This document shows, piece after piece, positions 40,209-48,267 of a stretch of DNA of 64,000 nucleotides (its first letter is position 1; every line of letters starts with the position of its first letter). Position numbers and translations under genes: made by a program. This DNA is from Microbacterium helvum (lineage in GTDB: Bacteria > Actinomycetota > Actinomycetes > Actinomycetales > Microbacteriaceae): NCBI RefSeq assembly GCF_014779795.1, contig NZ_JACXZS010000009.1, positions 1 through 64,000 on the forward strand, written 5' to 3'. The notes beneath the pieces are model-generated. The model saw nothing but the letters and a program-made list of their open reading frames with translations. It was not told the origin of the DNA and ran no database searches.

Positions 40209-40472
40209 ATGAGCACGAAACCCGACGGCGACGTCCCCGTCCGCCGCATCGACCGCATCCTGGCATTCATGTCGCTCGGACTGCTCGCGCTGTCGATCGT
40301 GTGCTTCTTCGCGATCATGATCGCGTCCTCGGCGGGCGCCAAGATGGACACCGGCGTCTGGCCGGTCGTGGGCGTGCTGGTCTACTTCGCACCGATCGTC
40401 GCCTTCGCGATGCTGCTCGCCGTGCTCATCATGAGCTTCGTGCGGAGGGCCCGGGCGAACCGAGGAGGCTGA
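40209..40472 (+). CDS. Small membrane protein with two transmembrane helices
   Basis: This 87-residue protein has two hydrophobic helices (ILAFMSLGLLALSIVCFFAIMIA and VWPVVGVLVYFAPIVAFAMLLAVLIMSFV) flanked by basic residues. No family is certain. A TAGGCT box at 40196-40201 lies seven bases before ATG 40209, so the message may be leaderless, although a GGAGAGG could serve as a ribosome site. The helicase-associated gene follows after three bases. Confidence 0.75.
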   Translation: MSTKPDGDVPVRRIDRILAFMSLGLLALSIVCFFAIMIASSAGAKMDTGVWPVVGVLVYFAPIVAFAMLLAVLIMSFVRRARANRGG

Positions 40473-40475
40473 CGC

Positions 40476-42203
40476 GTGGGCTCCGACGCGCGCACGCTCG
40501 CGACGCGGCTCGCCGAACGGGACGACGCCGCGCTCGCTGAGACGCTCGCGGCCCGGGGCATCTCACCTCACGTCGCCTGGCACGACTTCTTCGACGCCGC
40601 GGAGAGTCTGCTCGATCCCGTGCAGCTCGATCGCGCGCTCGTCCGCCTCGACCGCGGCGAGCTCATCGCGCTGGCGGCGGGTTCGGCCGTCCCAGGCGGT
40701 GACGCCGCGCTCCTCTCGCTGACCGACCAGGACGATGCGCCGTACGAGGCTGTGGCCGAGCGGATCGCGGCGGCGGCGGCATCCCGCCCCGGCGCTTTCA
40801 CCGCGCCGCCCGCACCCGCGGATCCGCACGCTGCCGAGCCCCGCGCCGCCGCCGCGGCCGCCGAGCGCGCCTTCACCACGGCCGGGTCGCTGGCCGATGT
40901 GCTGCTGGCCTGCCTTCATACCCCGCTCGGTCGCACCGGCGCCGGCGCCGTCAGCGCCGTGGACCGCCGCAGGCTCGTGGATGCCGGGGCCATCGCCGCG
41001 CCGGACGACCTCGAGGATCTGCTGGCATCGGCCGCCGACTCCGGCCTCGCGGTCGCGCGTGAGCGGGAGTGGGTCGTGACCGAGGCGGGCGAGTCGTGGC
41101 TGCAGACGACGACGCCGCATCGCTGGGAGGCGATCGCCGAGGGGTACCGCGCCGGGCTGCCCCGCGGCATCCGGACCCCCGACGGCGGGTTCACGGCACC
41201 CTCGACCTGGCCGGATGCATACCCGCTCGACGACGACTGGCCCGACCGCGCGCGTCGCCTGCGGCGCATCGGCACGCGCTGGGGGCTGTTCGAGCCCGAC
41301 GAGTCATCCTCCACCGAGTTCGCCTGGACGACCGTGCTTCGCATCGGTGGGCGGGCGGATGCGGTCACGATGGCGCCGTACCTGCCGGCCGAGATCGACC
41401 GGGTCTATCTGCAGGCCGACCTGACCGCGATCGCGCCGGGACCGCTGGCACCCGCTCTCGACCTGCGACTGCGCTCGCTCGCACTGCGCGAGTCGCGGGC
41501 GCAGGCGTCCACCTACCGCTTCACGGCCGAGTCGCTCGGCGCCGGCATGGGCGAGGGCGAGACCGCGGCCTCGATGCGGGAGTTCCTTGCTCAGCTGTCG
41601 CTGACGGGCATCCCGCAGCCCCTCGAGTACCTGATCGAGAGCACGGCCTCGCGGCACGGGCTGGTCCGCGTGCGTGCCGACGACGCGACCGGACGCACCC
41701 GGGTCGACAGCGTCGACGAGGGGCTGCTCGACACGATGGCCGTCGACCAGGCGCTGCGCCCCCTCGGCCTCGTCGGCGACGGCGACGGCGGGCTGTCGTC
41801 GCGGGTCGCGCGCGACGCCGTCTACTGGACCCTCGCCGACGCCCGCTACCCGGTGATCGCGCTGGATGCGTCCGGCCGCCCGGAGCCCATCCATCGCCGT
41901 GCCGCAGCGTCGACATCGGCCGCGGCCACCACCGCGCTGCAGACGTACGAGCGCCTGCTCGCCACGCTGCGCCGCAGCCACACGGCCGCGGGCGAGGCGG
42001 GCTGGCTCGAGCGCGAGCTCGAACAGGCCGTCCGCGCGCGTGCCGAGATCGTCGTGGTCGTGCGCATGCCTGACGGGTCTGAGCGTGCGTTCACGCTCGA
42101 GGCCTCGGGCCTCGGCGGCGGACGCCTGCGCGGACGCGACCGCGCGGCCGACATCGAGCGCACGCTGCCGGTGTCGAGCATCGTGAGCGTCCGCGCCGCC
42201 TGA
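40476..42203 (+). CDS. Helicase-associated domain protein, partner of XPB
   Basis: This 575-residue protein is of the actinobacterial helicase-associated (Helicase_C_3-type) family that accompanies bacterial XPB genes. The N-terminal part is a winged-helix-rich DNA-binding region (LAARGISPHVAWHDFFDAAESLLDPVQLDRALVRLDRGELIALA). The C-terminal part (VYLQADLTAIAPGPLAPALDLRLRSLALRES, QPLEYLIESTASRHGLVRV) resembles the C-terminal region of XPB-type proteins. Start GTG 40476 follows a GGAGG. It probably acts with XPB in DNA unwinding or repair. Confidence 0.82.
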   Translation: MGSDARTLATRLAERDDAALAETLAARGISPHVAWHDFFDAAESLLDPVQLDRALVRLDRGELIALAAGSAVPGGDAALLSLTDQDDAPYEAVAERIAAAAASRPGAFTAPPAPADPHAAEPRAAAAAAERAFTTAGSLADVLLACLHTPLGRTGAGAVSAVDRRRLVDAGAIAAPDDLEDLLASAADSGLAVAREREWVVTEAGESWLQTTTPHRWEAIAEGYRAGLPRGIRTPDGGFTAPSTWPDAYPLDDDWPDRARRLRRIGTRWGLFEPDESSSTEFAWTTVLRIGGRADAVTMAPYLPAEIDRVYLQADLTAIAPGPLAPALDLRLRSLALRESRAQASTYRFTAESLGAGMGEGETAASMREFLAQLSLTGIPQPLEYLIESTASRHGLVRVRADDATGRTRVDSVDEGLLDTMAVDQALRPLGLVGDGDGGLSSRVARDAVYWTLADARYPVIALDASGRPEPIHRRAAASTSAAATTALQTYERLLATLRRSHTAAGEAGWLERELEQAVRARAEIVVVVRMPDGSERAFTLEASGLGGGRLRGRDRAADIERTLPVSSIVSVRAA

Positions 42204-42251
42204 GCCCCGGCATCCCTCGCCCTCGCTCGCTCCCTCGCCCCTCCCCTCCCC

Positions 42252-42312
42252 GTTCATCCGTCACAGATGTACGCGCGATCGGCCGATTCCTGTACATCTG
42301 TGACGGATGAAC
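42252..42312. repeat. Perfect inverted repeat with 21-bp arms upstream of the XPB gene
   Basis: The arm at 42252-42272 (beginning GTTCATCCGTCACAG) is exactly complementary to 42292-42312 (ending CTGTGACGGATGAAC). The 19-base loop contains the palindrome ATCGGCCGAT. It lies between the helicase-associated gene and the XPB promoter and could act as a terminator, an operator or a mobile palindromic repeat. Confidence 0.85.
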
Positions 42313-42348
42313 CAGAGGGGACGCGGAGCCCGGCACGGCGAGCGCCGG

Positions 42349-42363
42349 TAGACTCGTACGTTA
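42349..42363 (+). promoter_or_regulatory. Leaderless -10 box of the XPB gene
   Basis: TAGACT at 42349-42354 lies eight bases before ATG 42363. No ribosome site is present. Confidence 0.55.
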
Positions 42364-44021
42364 TGGCTGACGGACCCCTCATCGTCCAGAGCGACCGCAC
42401 GGTGCTGCTCGAAGTCGCGCATCCCGACGCCGAGAGCGCGCGCCACGAGCTCGCGATCTTCGCCGAGCTGGAGCGCGCGCCCGAGCACATCCACACGTAC
42501 CGCATCACGCGGCTCGGGCTGTGGAACGCGCGTGCGGCCGGTCACGACGCGGATGACATGCTGGCGACGCTCGACCGCTGGTCGCGCTTCCCGGTGCCGC
42601 CGTCGGTGTCGATCGACATCGCCGAGACGGTCGGCCGCTACGGCCGCCTCGTCATCGAACGCACGCCGGTCGCCGAGGACGGCTCAGGCGGAGAGCTCAT
42701 CCTGCGCTCGACCGATGCCGCGGTGCTGGCGGAGGTCTCGAAGAACAAGCGCATCCAGCCGCTGCTGATCGGCCACCCCTCCCCCGACGCGTACGTGATC
42801 GACGCCTGGGCGCGCGGCCAGATCAAGCAGGAGCTGCTCAAGATCGGCTGGCCGGCGGAGGATCTGGCCGGCTACACGCCGGGCACCCCGCATCCCATCG
42901 ATCTCGAAGAGGACGGCTGGACGCTGCGTCCGTACCAGCGCCACGCCGTCGACATCTTCACCGAGGGCGGGTCGGGCGTCGTCGTGCTGCCCTGTGGCGC
43001 CGGCAAGACGCTCGTCGGCGCAGCGGCGATGGCCGACACCAAGACGACGACGCTCATCCTGGTCACCAACACCGTGAGCGCGCGGCAGTGGCGCGACGAG
43101 CTGCTCAAGCGCACGTCGCTGACGCCGGAAGAGATCGGCGAGTACTCCGGCCAGACCAAGGAGATCAAGCCGGTCACGATCGCGACCTACCAGATCCTGA
43201 CGGCGAAGCGGAAGGGTCAGTACGCGCACCTCGCGCTGCTCGACGCGCTCGACTGGGGCCTCATCGTCTACGACGAGGTGCACCTGCTGCCGGCACCCGT
43301 GTTCAAGCTCACCGCCGACCTGCAGGCGCGCCGGCGCCTCGGCCTCACCGCGACGCTCGTGCGCGAGGACGGCCGCGAGGGCGACGTGTTCAGCCTGATC
43401 GGCCCCAAGCGGTTCGACGCGCCGTGGAAAGAGATCGAGGCGCAGGGCTTCATCTCGCCCGCCGTCTGCTACGAGGTGCGCGTCGACCTGCCCGCCTACG
43501 ACCGCCTGGAGTACGCGGCCGCAGCCGACGACGAGCGCTACCGCCTCGCCGCCACCGCGCCCGCCAAGATCGGCGTCGTCAAGCAGCTGGTCGAGCGCCA
43601 CGAGGGCGAGCGCATCCTCATCATCGGACAGTACCTCGACCAGATCGACGTGCTGTCCGAGGCGCTGAACGCCCCGAAGATCACCGGGCAGACGCCCGTC
43701 GACGAGCGCGAAGAGCTCTATCAGGCGTTCCGCGTCGGCGAGATCTCGGTGCTCGTGGTGTCGAAGGTCGCGAACTTTTCGATCGATCTGCCCGAGGCAT
43801 CCGTCGCCATCCAGGTGTCGGGATCGTTCGGATCGCGCCAGGAGGAGGCCCAGCGCCTCGGGCGCCTGCTGCGGCCGAAGCAGTCGAACCACACCGCCAG
43901 CTTCTACACGCTGATCGCCCGCGACACCGTGGATCAGGACTTCGCGCAGAACCGCCAGCGGTTCCTCGCCGAGCAGGGCTACGCCTACACGATTCTCGAC
44001 GCCCACTCGCTCGCGGCGTAG
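42363..44021 (+). CDS. xpb: XPB-type DNA repair helicase
   Basis: This 552-residue superfamily 2 helicase of the bacterial XPB family has an N-terminal damage-recognition-like domain (MADGPLIVQSDRTVLLEVAHPDAESARHELAIFAELERAPEHIHTYRIT), Walker A VLPCGAGKTLVGA (about residue 210), a DEVH box in IVYDEVHLLPAPVF (about 302), motif III LTATLVREDGREGD and motif VI QEEAQRLGRLLRPK. It unwinds DNA 3' to 5' and is linked to repair. Length is normal. The start fits a leaderless TAGACT box, and upstream codons run through the inverted repeat. Confidence 0.94.
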   Translation: MADGPLIVQSDRTVLLEVAHPDAESARHELAIFAELERAPEHIHTYRITRLGLWNARAAGHDADDMLATLDRWSRFPVPPSVSIDIAETVGRYGRLVIERTPVAEDGSGGELILRSTDAAVLAEVSKNKRIQPLLIGHPSPDAYVIDAWARGQIKQELLKIGWPAEDLAGYTPGTPHPIDLEEDGWTLRPYQRHAVDIFTEGGSGVVVLPCGAGKTLVGAAAMADTKTTTLILVTNTVSARQWRDELLKRTSLTPEEIGEYSGQTKEIKPVTIATYQILTAKRKGQYAHLALLDALDWGLIVYDEVHLLPAPVFKLTADLQARRRLGLTATLVREDGREGDVFSLIGPKRFDAPWKEIEAQGFISPAVCYEVRVDLPAYDRLEYAAAADDERYRLAATAPAKIGVVKQLVERHEGERILIIGQYLDQIDVLSEALNAPKITGQTPVDEREELYQAFRVGEISVLVVSKVANFSIDLPEASVAIQVSGSFGSRQEEAQRLGRLLRPKQSNHTASFYTLIARDTVDQDFAQNRQRFLAEQGYAYTILDAHSLAA

Positions 44022-44123
44022 GCGTCAGAGGCGGGCGCGCAGCGGCGCGCAGCCATGACGAGTGGATGCCGCGATCCGTCCCCCGCGTCGGGTCGCGGCA
44101 TCCTCGCCCCCACACGTGCGTGG

Positions 44124-44600
44124 TCAGCGGCTCGCGAGGAAGTTCTCGATCCGGTCGAAGGCGGACGGCCAGACCGAGGCTTCGAAGAAGTCCCGCATCT
44201 CAGCGCTCGGAAACCCGGTCTGCTCGGCCGTCACCAGCGTGCCGGCCGCCGTCGGGGTGAAGGTGAAGGCGATGCGCGAGGCGATGGTGGGCATGGGCTG
44301 ACCGCCGATGACCGATTCCGACACGACATCGGTGACGAGGCGGTGCGGCCGGTCGATGACGACGTACGTCTGCACGTCATGCACCTGCGTCTCAGGATTC
44401 GGCTGGAAGCTCGCCTCCCACACGCCGCCGACGCGCAGGTCGACCGACGTCTGCACCGCACCCGCGTCGGGCCCGAGCGGCGAGAGCCAGTCTCGCTGCT
44501 TCTCGGGATCGACCAGGGCGTCGAAGATGTCGTCCGCGCTGGCGCGCAGTTCGCGCTCCGCACGGACGGCGAGCGCGCCGGTCTGTTCTGTCTGACTCAT
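44124..44600 (-). CDS. SRPBCC (AHSA1-like) domain protein
   Basis: This 158-residue helix-grip-fold protein reads AVRAERELRASADDIFDALVDPEKQRDWLSPLGPDAG, then RPHRLVTDVVSESV and AFTFTPTAAGTLVTAEQTGFPSAEMRDFFEASVWPSAFDRIENFL, the usual start, middle and C-terminal helix of AHSA1/SRPBCC proteins. Such proteins bind small hydrophobic ligands or assist other proteins. Start ATG 44600 follows GGAGGGAAGG. It lies downstream of a membrane-protein gene and a hydrolase gene in the same direction. Confidence 0.85.
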   Translation of the reverse strand: MSQTEQTGALAVRAERELRASADDIFDALVDPEKQRDWLSPLGPDAGAVQTSVDLRVGGVWEASFQPNPETQVHDVQTYVVIDRPHRLVTDVVSESVIGGQPMPTIASRIAFTFTPTAAGTLVTAEQTGFPSAEMRDFFEASVWPSAFDRIENFLASR

Positions 44601-44655
44601 GATGACCTTCCCTCCTCGGTGGACCGTCTTCGGATCGACGGCGCCATGCCGACAC

Positions 44656-45072
44656 TCATCCGCCCACGGTCGCGGCGATCGCGACGTACAGCGCGGGGAA
44701 GAACACGGCCGCGCTGAACAGCGTGTGGAACTGCAGTGCACGCCCGTACCGCCCCGCGCAGACCGCGACCATCGATCGCCAGTAGTCCGGCAGTCGTGGC
44801 CTCGCCACCCCGCGGTCCCGGCTCGTGCGCCGGACCACCTCGGTGTCGCCGAACCCGATGAAGGCGACGAGAACGACGAAGCCCACCCAGGCCCACAACG
44901 GCTCGCGCGTCGCGATGAATAGCGTCCAGGGCACGAAGAACCCCAGCATGGCGACGACGTGCGTCACGATCAACCCCGCGTCCTGTCCACGCGCGTGCCG
45001 CGCCCACGACATCAGCAGCGCGACACCGACCGCGGCCTGGATGAGCCCGGTGATGAGGACCAGATACCCCAT
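44656..45072 (-). CDS. Hypothetical membrane protein
   Basis: This 138-residue protein has four predicted membrane helices (YLVLITGLIQAAVGVALLMSWA, VTHVVAMLGFFVPWTLFIA, WAWVGFVVLVAFIGFG and LFSAAVFFPALYVAIAATVGG). There is a conserved-looking cytoplasmic loop with DYWRSMVAVCAGRYG. No family is recognised. The stop of the hydrolase gene is 18 bp upstream, so the two and the SRPBCC gene form a likely operon. Confidence 0.7.
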   Translation of the reverse strand: MGYLVLITGLIQAAVGVALLMSWARHARGQDAGLIVTHVVAMLGFFVPWTLFIATREPLWAWVGFVVLVAFIGFGDTEVVRRTSRDRGVARPRLPDYWRSMVAVCAGRYGRALQFHTLFSAAVFFPALYVAIAATVGG

Positions 45073-45090
45073 GTCGACGACGCCTTCCGC

Positions 45091-45972
45091 TCAGCCGGTC
45101 ACCGGCAGGCCGGCGAACTCCCGGACGAGTCGCGCGACCTCGGCGGGGTTGTCGTCGAGCAGATAGTGAGCGCCGCCGGGCACGAACTCGATGCGCAGAT
45201 CGTCGGCGTCGTCGGGAGACACGCGCAAGGCGTCATGGGGGATGAGGTCGTCCGCCGCCCCGTAGAGCACGAGCGTCGGCACCCGCAGCACGCGACCCCG
45301 GTACTTTCCCGCGATGAGGTTCCAGAAGCCCGGGAGGATCAGCTGGCGATACAGCGCACCGGCCGCTCGCGCGCGTGCCGGGTCGCGCAGCAGCGCCAGA
45401 TACGCTTCGACGTCGTCGTCGCGCATGGGCTGCACCTCGAAGTGCCGCAGTATCCAGCGTGTCAGCCGCTGCTTGCCGCGCGACAGCAGACGGGGGCCCA
45501 GGACCGGAGTGGCCACGACGACCTGGAACCACAGATCCTTCATCGCCTTCACCAGCGCGCCGGCGAGCTCACGGTTCAGCTCCAGGTACGGAGCGGGCGC
45601 CGCGATCGCGACGAGACGACTGACCCGCTCCGGGTGGTCGAGGCACAGCTCGAACGCAGCGAAGGCGCTCCAGTCGTGCGCGACGATCATGACGCGTTCG
45701 AGCGCGAGCGCATCGAGCAGGCCGAGGAGGTCTCGCTCGATGCTCTTCACGTCGTAGCCGCCGGGTGTGACCTGGGTCGCGCCCGCACCTCGCATGTCGA
45801 CTGCGATGAGGCGGGCGCCGCCGCCCATCGCTGCCATCGCTGCCATCGCTCGGGCGTAGACGCGGGAGCTCTGCGGGAATCCGTGCAGCAGAAGCATCGG
45901 CGCCCCCTCACCGGTCTCGACGGTATGGATCTCCAGGCCGGGGATCGAGATGGTCCGTTCGATGACATCCAT
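45091..45972 (-). CDS. Alpha/beta hydrolase, epoxide-hydrolase-like
   Basis: This 293-residue hydrolase has the oxyanion-hole motif LLLHGFPQSS (about residue 29). Its nucleophile elbow AHDWSAF has an aspartate (Asp100) where esterases have serine. The acid/histidine region is LYGAADDLIP and GGAHYLLDDNP. An aspartate nucleophile points to epoxide hydrolase or haloalkane dehalogenase rather than esterase; the usual glycine after HDW is serine here. Divergent from the TetR gene at 46093, which probably controls it. Confidence 0.87.
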   Translation of the reverse strand: MDVIERTISIPGLEIHTVETGEGAPMLLLHGFPQSSRVYARAMAAMAAMGGGARLIAVDMRGAGATQVTPGGYDVKSIERDLLGLLDALALERVMIVAHDWSAFAAFELCLDHPERVSRLVAIAAPAPYLELNRELAGALVKAMKDLWFQVVVATPVLGPRLLSRGKQRLTRWILRHFEVQPMRDDDVEAYLALLRDPARARAAGALYRQLILPGFWNLIAGKYRGRVLRVPTLVLYGAADDLIPHDALRVSPDDADDLRIEFVPGGAHYLLDDNPAEVARLVREFAGLPVTG

Positions 45973-46039
45973 GACATCCCCTGCCTCTCATGGCCCGCTG
46001 CGACGACCCCTTCGTCGCAACAGCAAGGATACTATTTCT

Positions 46040-46066
46040 GTAGTGCTTTGTCACTACTTTCGTAGT
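46040..46066. promoter_or_regulatory. Overlapping operator dyads between hydrolase and TetR genes
   Basis: GTAGTG (46040-46045) pairs with CACTAC (46052-46057) across six bases. The same ACTAC pairs with GTAGT (46062-46066) across four. The overlapping inverted repeats sit between the divergent starts, as for a TetR repressor controlling both directions. Confidence 0.65.
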
Positions 46067-46092
46067 AGCGAGATCACGCCTATTGTCGAACC

Positions 46093-46644
46093 ATGGCGAC
46101 CACCCGCGACCGCGCGCTCGAAGCCGCCGTGCGGCTCGTCGGCGAGCAGGGCGTCCGCGCACTCACCCACGCGCGGGTCGACGCCGACGCGGAGTTGCCA
46201 CGCGGCTCGACATCGAACTGGTTCCGCACCCGCGACGCGCTCGTCGCCGGGGTGGTGCTGTGGATCGCGGAACACGAGCGCGCGGACATGGACGCGGCGA
46301 TGGCGCCCGCCGCGACGCCGGACGAGGTCATCGACGTCATGGAGAGGATGATCGAGGATGCCACCGGCCGCAACGCGGTGCGCACCCGGGCCCGCTACGC
46401 ACTGTTCTTCGAGGCCAACGCCGCGCCGGGCGCGCAGCCGACGATGACGGCGCAGCGCTCGATCTTCGTGGAGTGGACCCGCGACCGACTTCGGATGCTG
46501 GGCGCACCAGACCCCGAGACGTCGGCGCCGGCTGTGCTCACCACGTGCGCCGGAATCATCGTGAATCGGCTCACGGTCGCGCCGGGTCTGCCGATCCGTC
46601 CGACGCTGGAGTTCGTCGTCCGTGCGGCGCTCGACGGCAGCTGA
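46093..46644 (+). CDS. TetR-family regulator
   Basis: This 183-residue protein has a TetR-type N-terminus (RDRALEAAVRLVGEQGVRALTHARVDADAELPRGSTSNWFRTRDALVAGVV, residues 5-55). The helix-turn-helix is recognisable although its recognition helix (LPRGSTSNWF) is of the less common RGSTSNWF type. TATTGT at 46081-46086 lies six bases before ATG, so the message is probably leaderless. The divergent epoxide-hydrolase-like operon is the likely target through the dyads at 46040-46066. Confidence 0.85.
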   Translation: MATTRDRALEAAVRLVGEQGVRALTHARVDADAELPRGSTSNWFRTRDALVAGVVLWIAEHERADMDAAMAPAATPDEVIDVMERMIEDATGRNAVRTRARYALFFEANAAPGAQPTMTAQRSIFVEWTRDRLRMLGAPDPETSAPAVLTTCAGIIVNRLTVAPGLPIRPTLEFVVRAALDGS

Positions 46645-46655
46645 GCAACCGCCGC

Positions 46656-47363
46656 TCAGGCCGCCACGTACCGCAGGAAAGCGAACCCCTCGTCGTCGAT
46701 GACGACGCCCGCGAGCGTGAAGCGGCGGTCGGACTCGGCGACCCCCTGCACGATGCGCCCCGCCTCTCCCCCGACGAAGCGCGGGGCGAGCGTGAGGCAC
46801 ACCTCGTCGACGAGGTCCTCTCCGAGCAGCGCACCGAACAGGTGCGGGCCGCCCTCGCAGAGCACCTGCGTCCAGCCGCGGCGCGCGAAGACGTCGAACA
46901 TCTCGCCGAGGTCGACCGCCTCGCCGCCGCACGCCACCACCGTGGCCACCGGGTCGAAGAGCGACCCGTGTGCGGCGGCTGCGGCATCCGTCGTCACCAG
47001 CACGGGGCGGGAATGCGCGTCGGCGAACACGGGATCGCCCGGGTCGAGGTGCAGACCACCCGAGACGACGGCGAGCGCCGGCTGTTCGTCGAGGCCGCGC
47101 GAGCGGCGCCACTGGACGTCATCGGCACCCACCCGGACATCGCCGTAGCCCTCGGCGCGCACGGTGCCGGCACCGACGAGCACCACATCGGCCATGGCGC
47201 GCAGCACCTGCATCAGCGCGCGGTCGGTGCCGCCGCCGAGCGCGCCGCTGCGGCCGCCGAGGGTCACCGCGCCGTCGGCCGACGACACGAAGTTCATGCG
47301 CACCCGCGTGCCGTCGCGGCCACGCAGCGCGTAGGCGTCGAACAGCTCGGAGCGCGTAGGCAC
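46656..47363 (-). CDS. RibD C-terminal-type reductase (dihydrofolate reductase-like)
   Basis: This 235-residue stand-alone RibD-C domain protein, related to pyrimidine reductases and to dihydrofolate reductase, shows RVRMNFVSSADGAVTLGGRSGALGG, DVVLVGAGTVRAEGYG, LAVVSGGLHLDPG, and the NADPH-binding WTQVLCEGGPHLFGALLGEDLVDEVCLTLAP. The deaminase domain of bifunctional RibD is absent. Mycobacterial homologues can act as dihydrofolate reductases, which suits its place at the end of a folE-folP2 operon. GTG 47363 starts one base after the folP2 stop. Confidence 0.87.
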   Translation of the reverse strand: MPTRSELFDAYALRGRDGTRVRMNFVSSADGAVTLGGRSGALGGGTDRALMQVLRAMADVVLVGAGTVRAEGYGDVRVGADDVQWRRSRGLDEQPALAVVSGGLHLDPGDPVFADAHSRPVLVTTDAAAAAHGSLFDPVATVVACGGEAVDLGEMFDVFARRGWTQVLCEGGPHLFGALLGEDLVDEVCLTLAPRFVGGEAGRIVQGVAESDRRFTLAGVVIDDEGFAFLRYVAA

Positions 47364-47364
47364 G

Positions 47365-48267
47365 TCAGTCGTTCCCCTCGGGGCGGGTGTTGTGCAGCTC
47401 GTACGCCGGGGCGCGCCAGCCGAGGATCGCCTCGACCATGCGCAGCGCATCGACGGTCTCGCGCACGTTGTGCGCCCGCACGACGCGGGCGCCGTGCAGC
47501 GCGCAATAGACCGCCGCGGCGAGCGAGCCGGACAGGCGGTCGCCGCGTTCGCGATCGAGCGTCTCGCCCACGAAGTCCTTGTTCGACAGCGCGACCAGCA
47601 GCGGCGAGCCGAGCACCGCGAGCTCTTCGAGGCGACGCGTGAGCTCGAGCGTCTGCCGCGTGTTCTTGTTGAGGTCGTGCCCCGGGTCGAGCACGATGCG
47701 TTCGGCCGGCACCCCTCGGGCGAGCGCCCGTTCGCGACGCGCCGAGAGGAACGCCGCGACGTCGCCGATCACGTCGTCGTAGTGCGGGAGCGGATGCTGC
47801 GTACGCGGCGCCGCAAGGCTGTGGGCGATCACCACCCCGGCGCCGCCCGCGGCGACCACATCGGCCATCGCGGGATCGTGGAGCCCCGTGGTGTCGTTGA
47901 TGATCGCCGCACCCGCCTCGATCGCCGCGGCCGCTACCTCGGGGTGGAACGTGTCGACGCTCACCCGCGTGATCGGGGCGAGCTCGCGCACGACGGGCAC
48001 GACCCGAGCGATCTCTTCCTCGACGGGCACCGGCGGTCCTGGCGCGAACTTCACCCCACCGACATCGACGATCTCTGCGCCCGCTTCGACCGCAGCGATC
48101 CCGGCGGCCACAGCCGCGTCGAGCGCGAACGTCGCGCCACGGTCGTAGAACGAGTCCGGGGTGCGGTTGACGATCGCCATCACGGCGATGTGGCGCGACA
48201 GGTCGAGCGCCCCGCCCGGCACCTCCAGCAGGCAGTCGGCGAGCACACGGTCGCTGAGCAGAGTCAT
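47365..48267 (-). CDS. Dihydropteroate synthase homologue of the FolP2 type
   Basis: This 300-residue TIM-barrel protein has the pterin-binding motifs VMAIVNRTPDSFYDRGATF, VSVDTFHPEVAAAAIEAGAAIINDTTGLHD and VLDPGHDLNK. The loop that reads DVGGESTRPG in true dihydropteroate synthases is DVGGVKFAPGP here, and the FYDRGATF segment is that of mycobacterial FolP2. FolP2 proteins of mycobacteria were reported not to replace dihydropteroate synthase, so the reaction may differ. The start ATG overlaps the reductase stop (ATGA). Confidence 0.85.
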   Translation of the reverse strand: MTLLSDRVLADCLLEVPGGALDLSRHIAVMAIVNRTPDSFYDRGATFALDAAVAAGIAAVEAGAEIVDVGGVKFAPGPPVPVEEEIARVVPVVRELAPITRVSVDTFHPEVAAAAIEAGAAIINDTTGLHDPAMADVVAAGGAGVVIAHSLAAPRTQHPLPHYDDVIGDVAAFLSARRERALARGVPAERIVLDPGHDLNKNTRQTLELTRRLEELAVLGSPLLVALSNKDFVGETLDRERGDRLSGSLAAAVYCALHGARVVRAHNVRETVDALRMVEAILGWRAPAYELHNTRPEGND

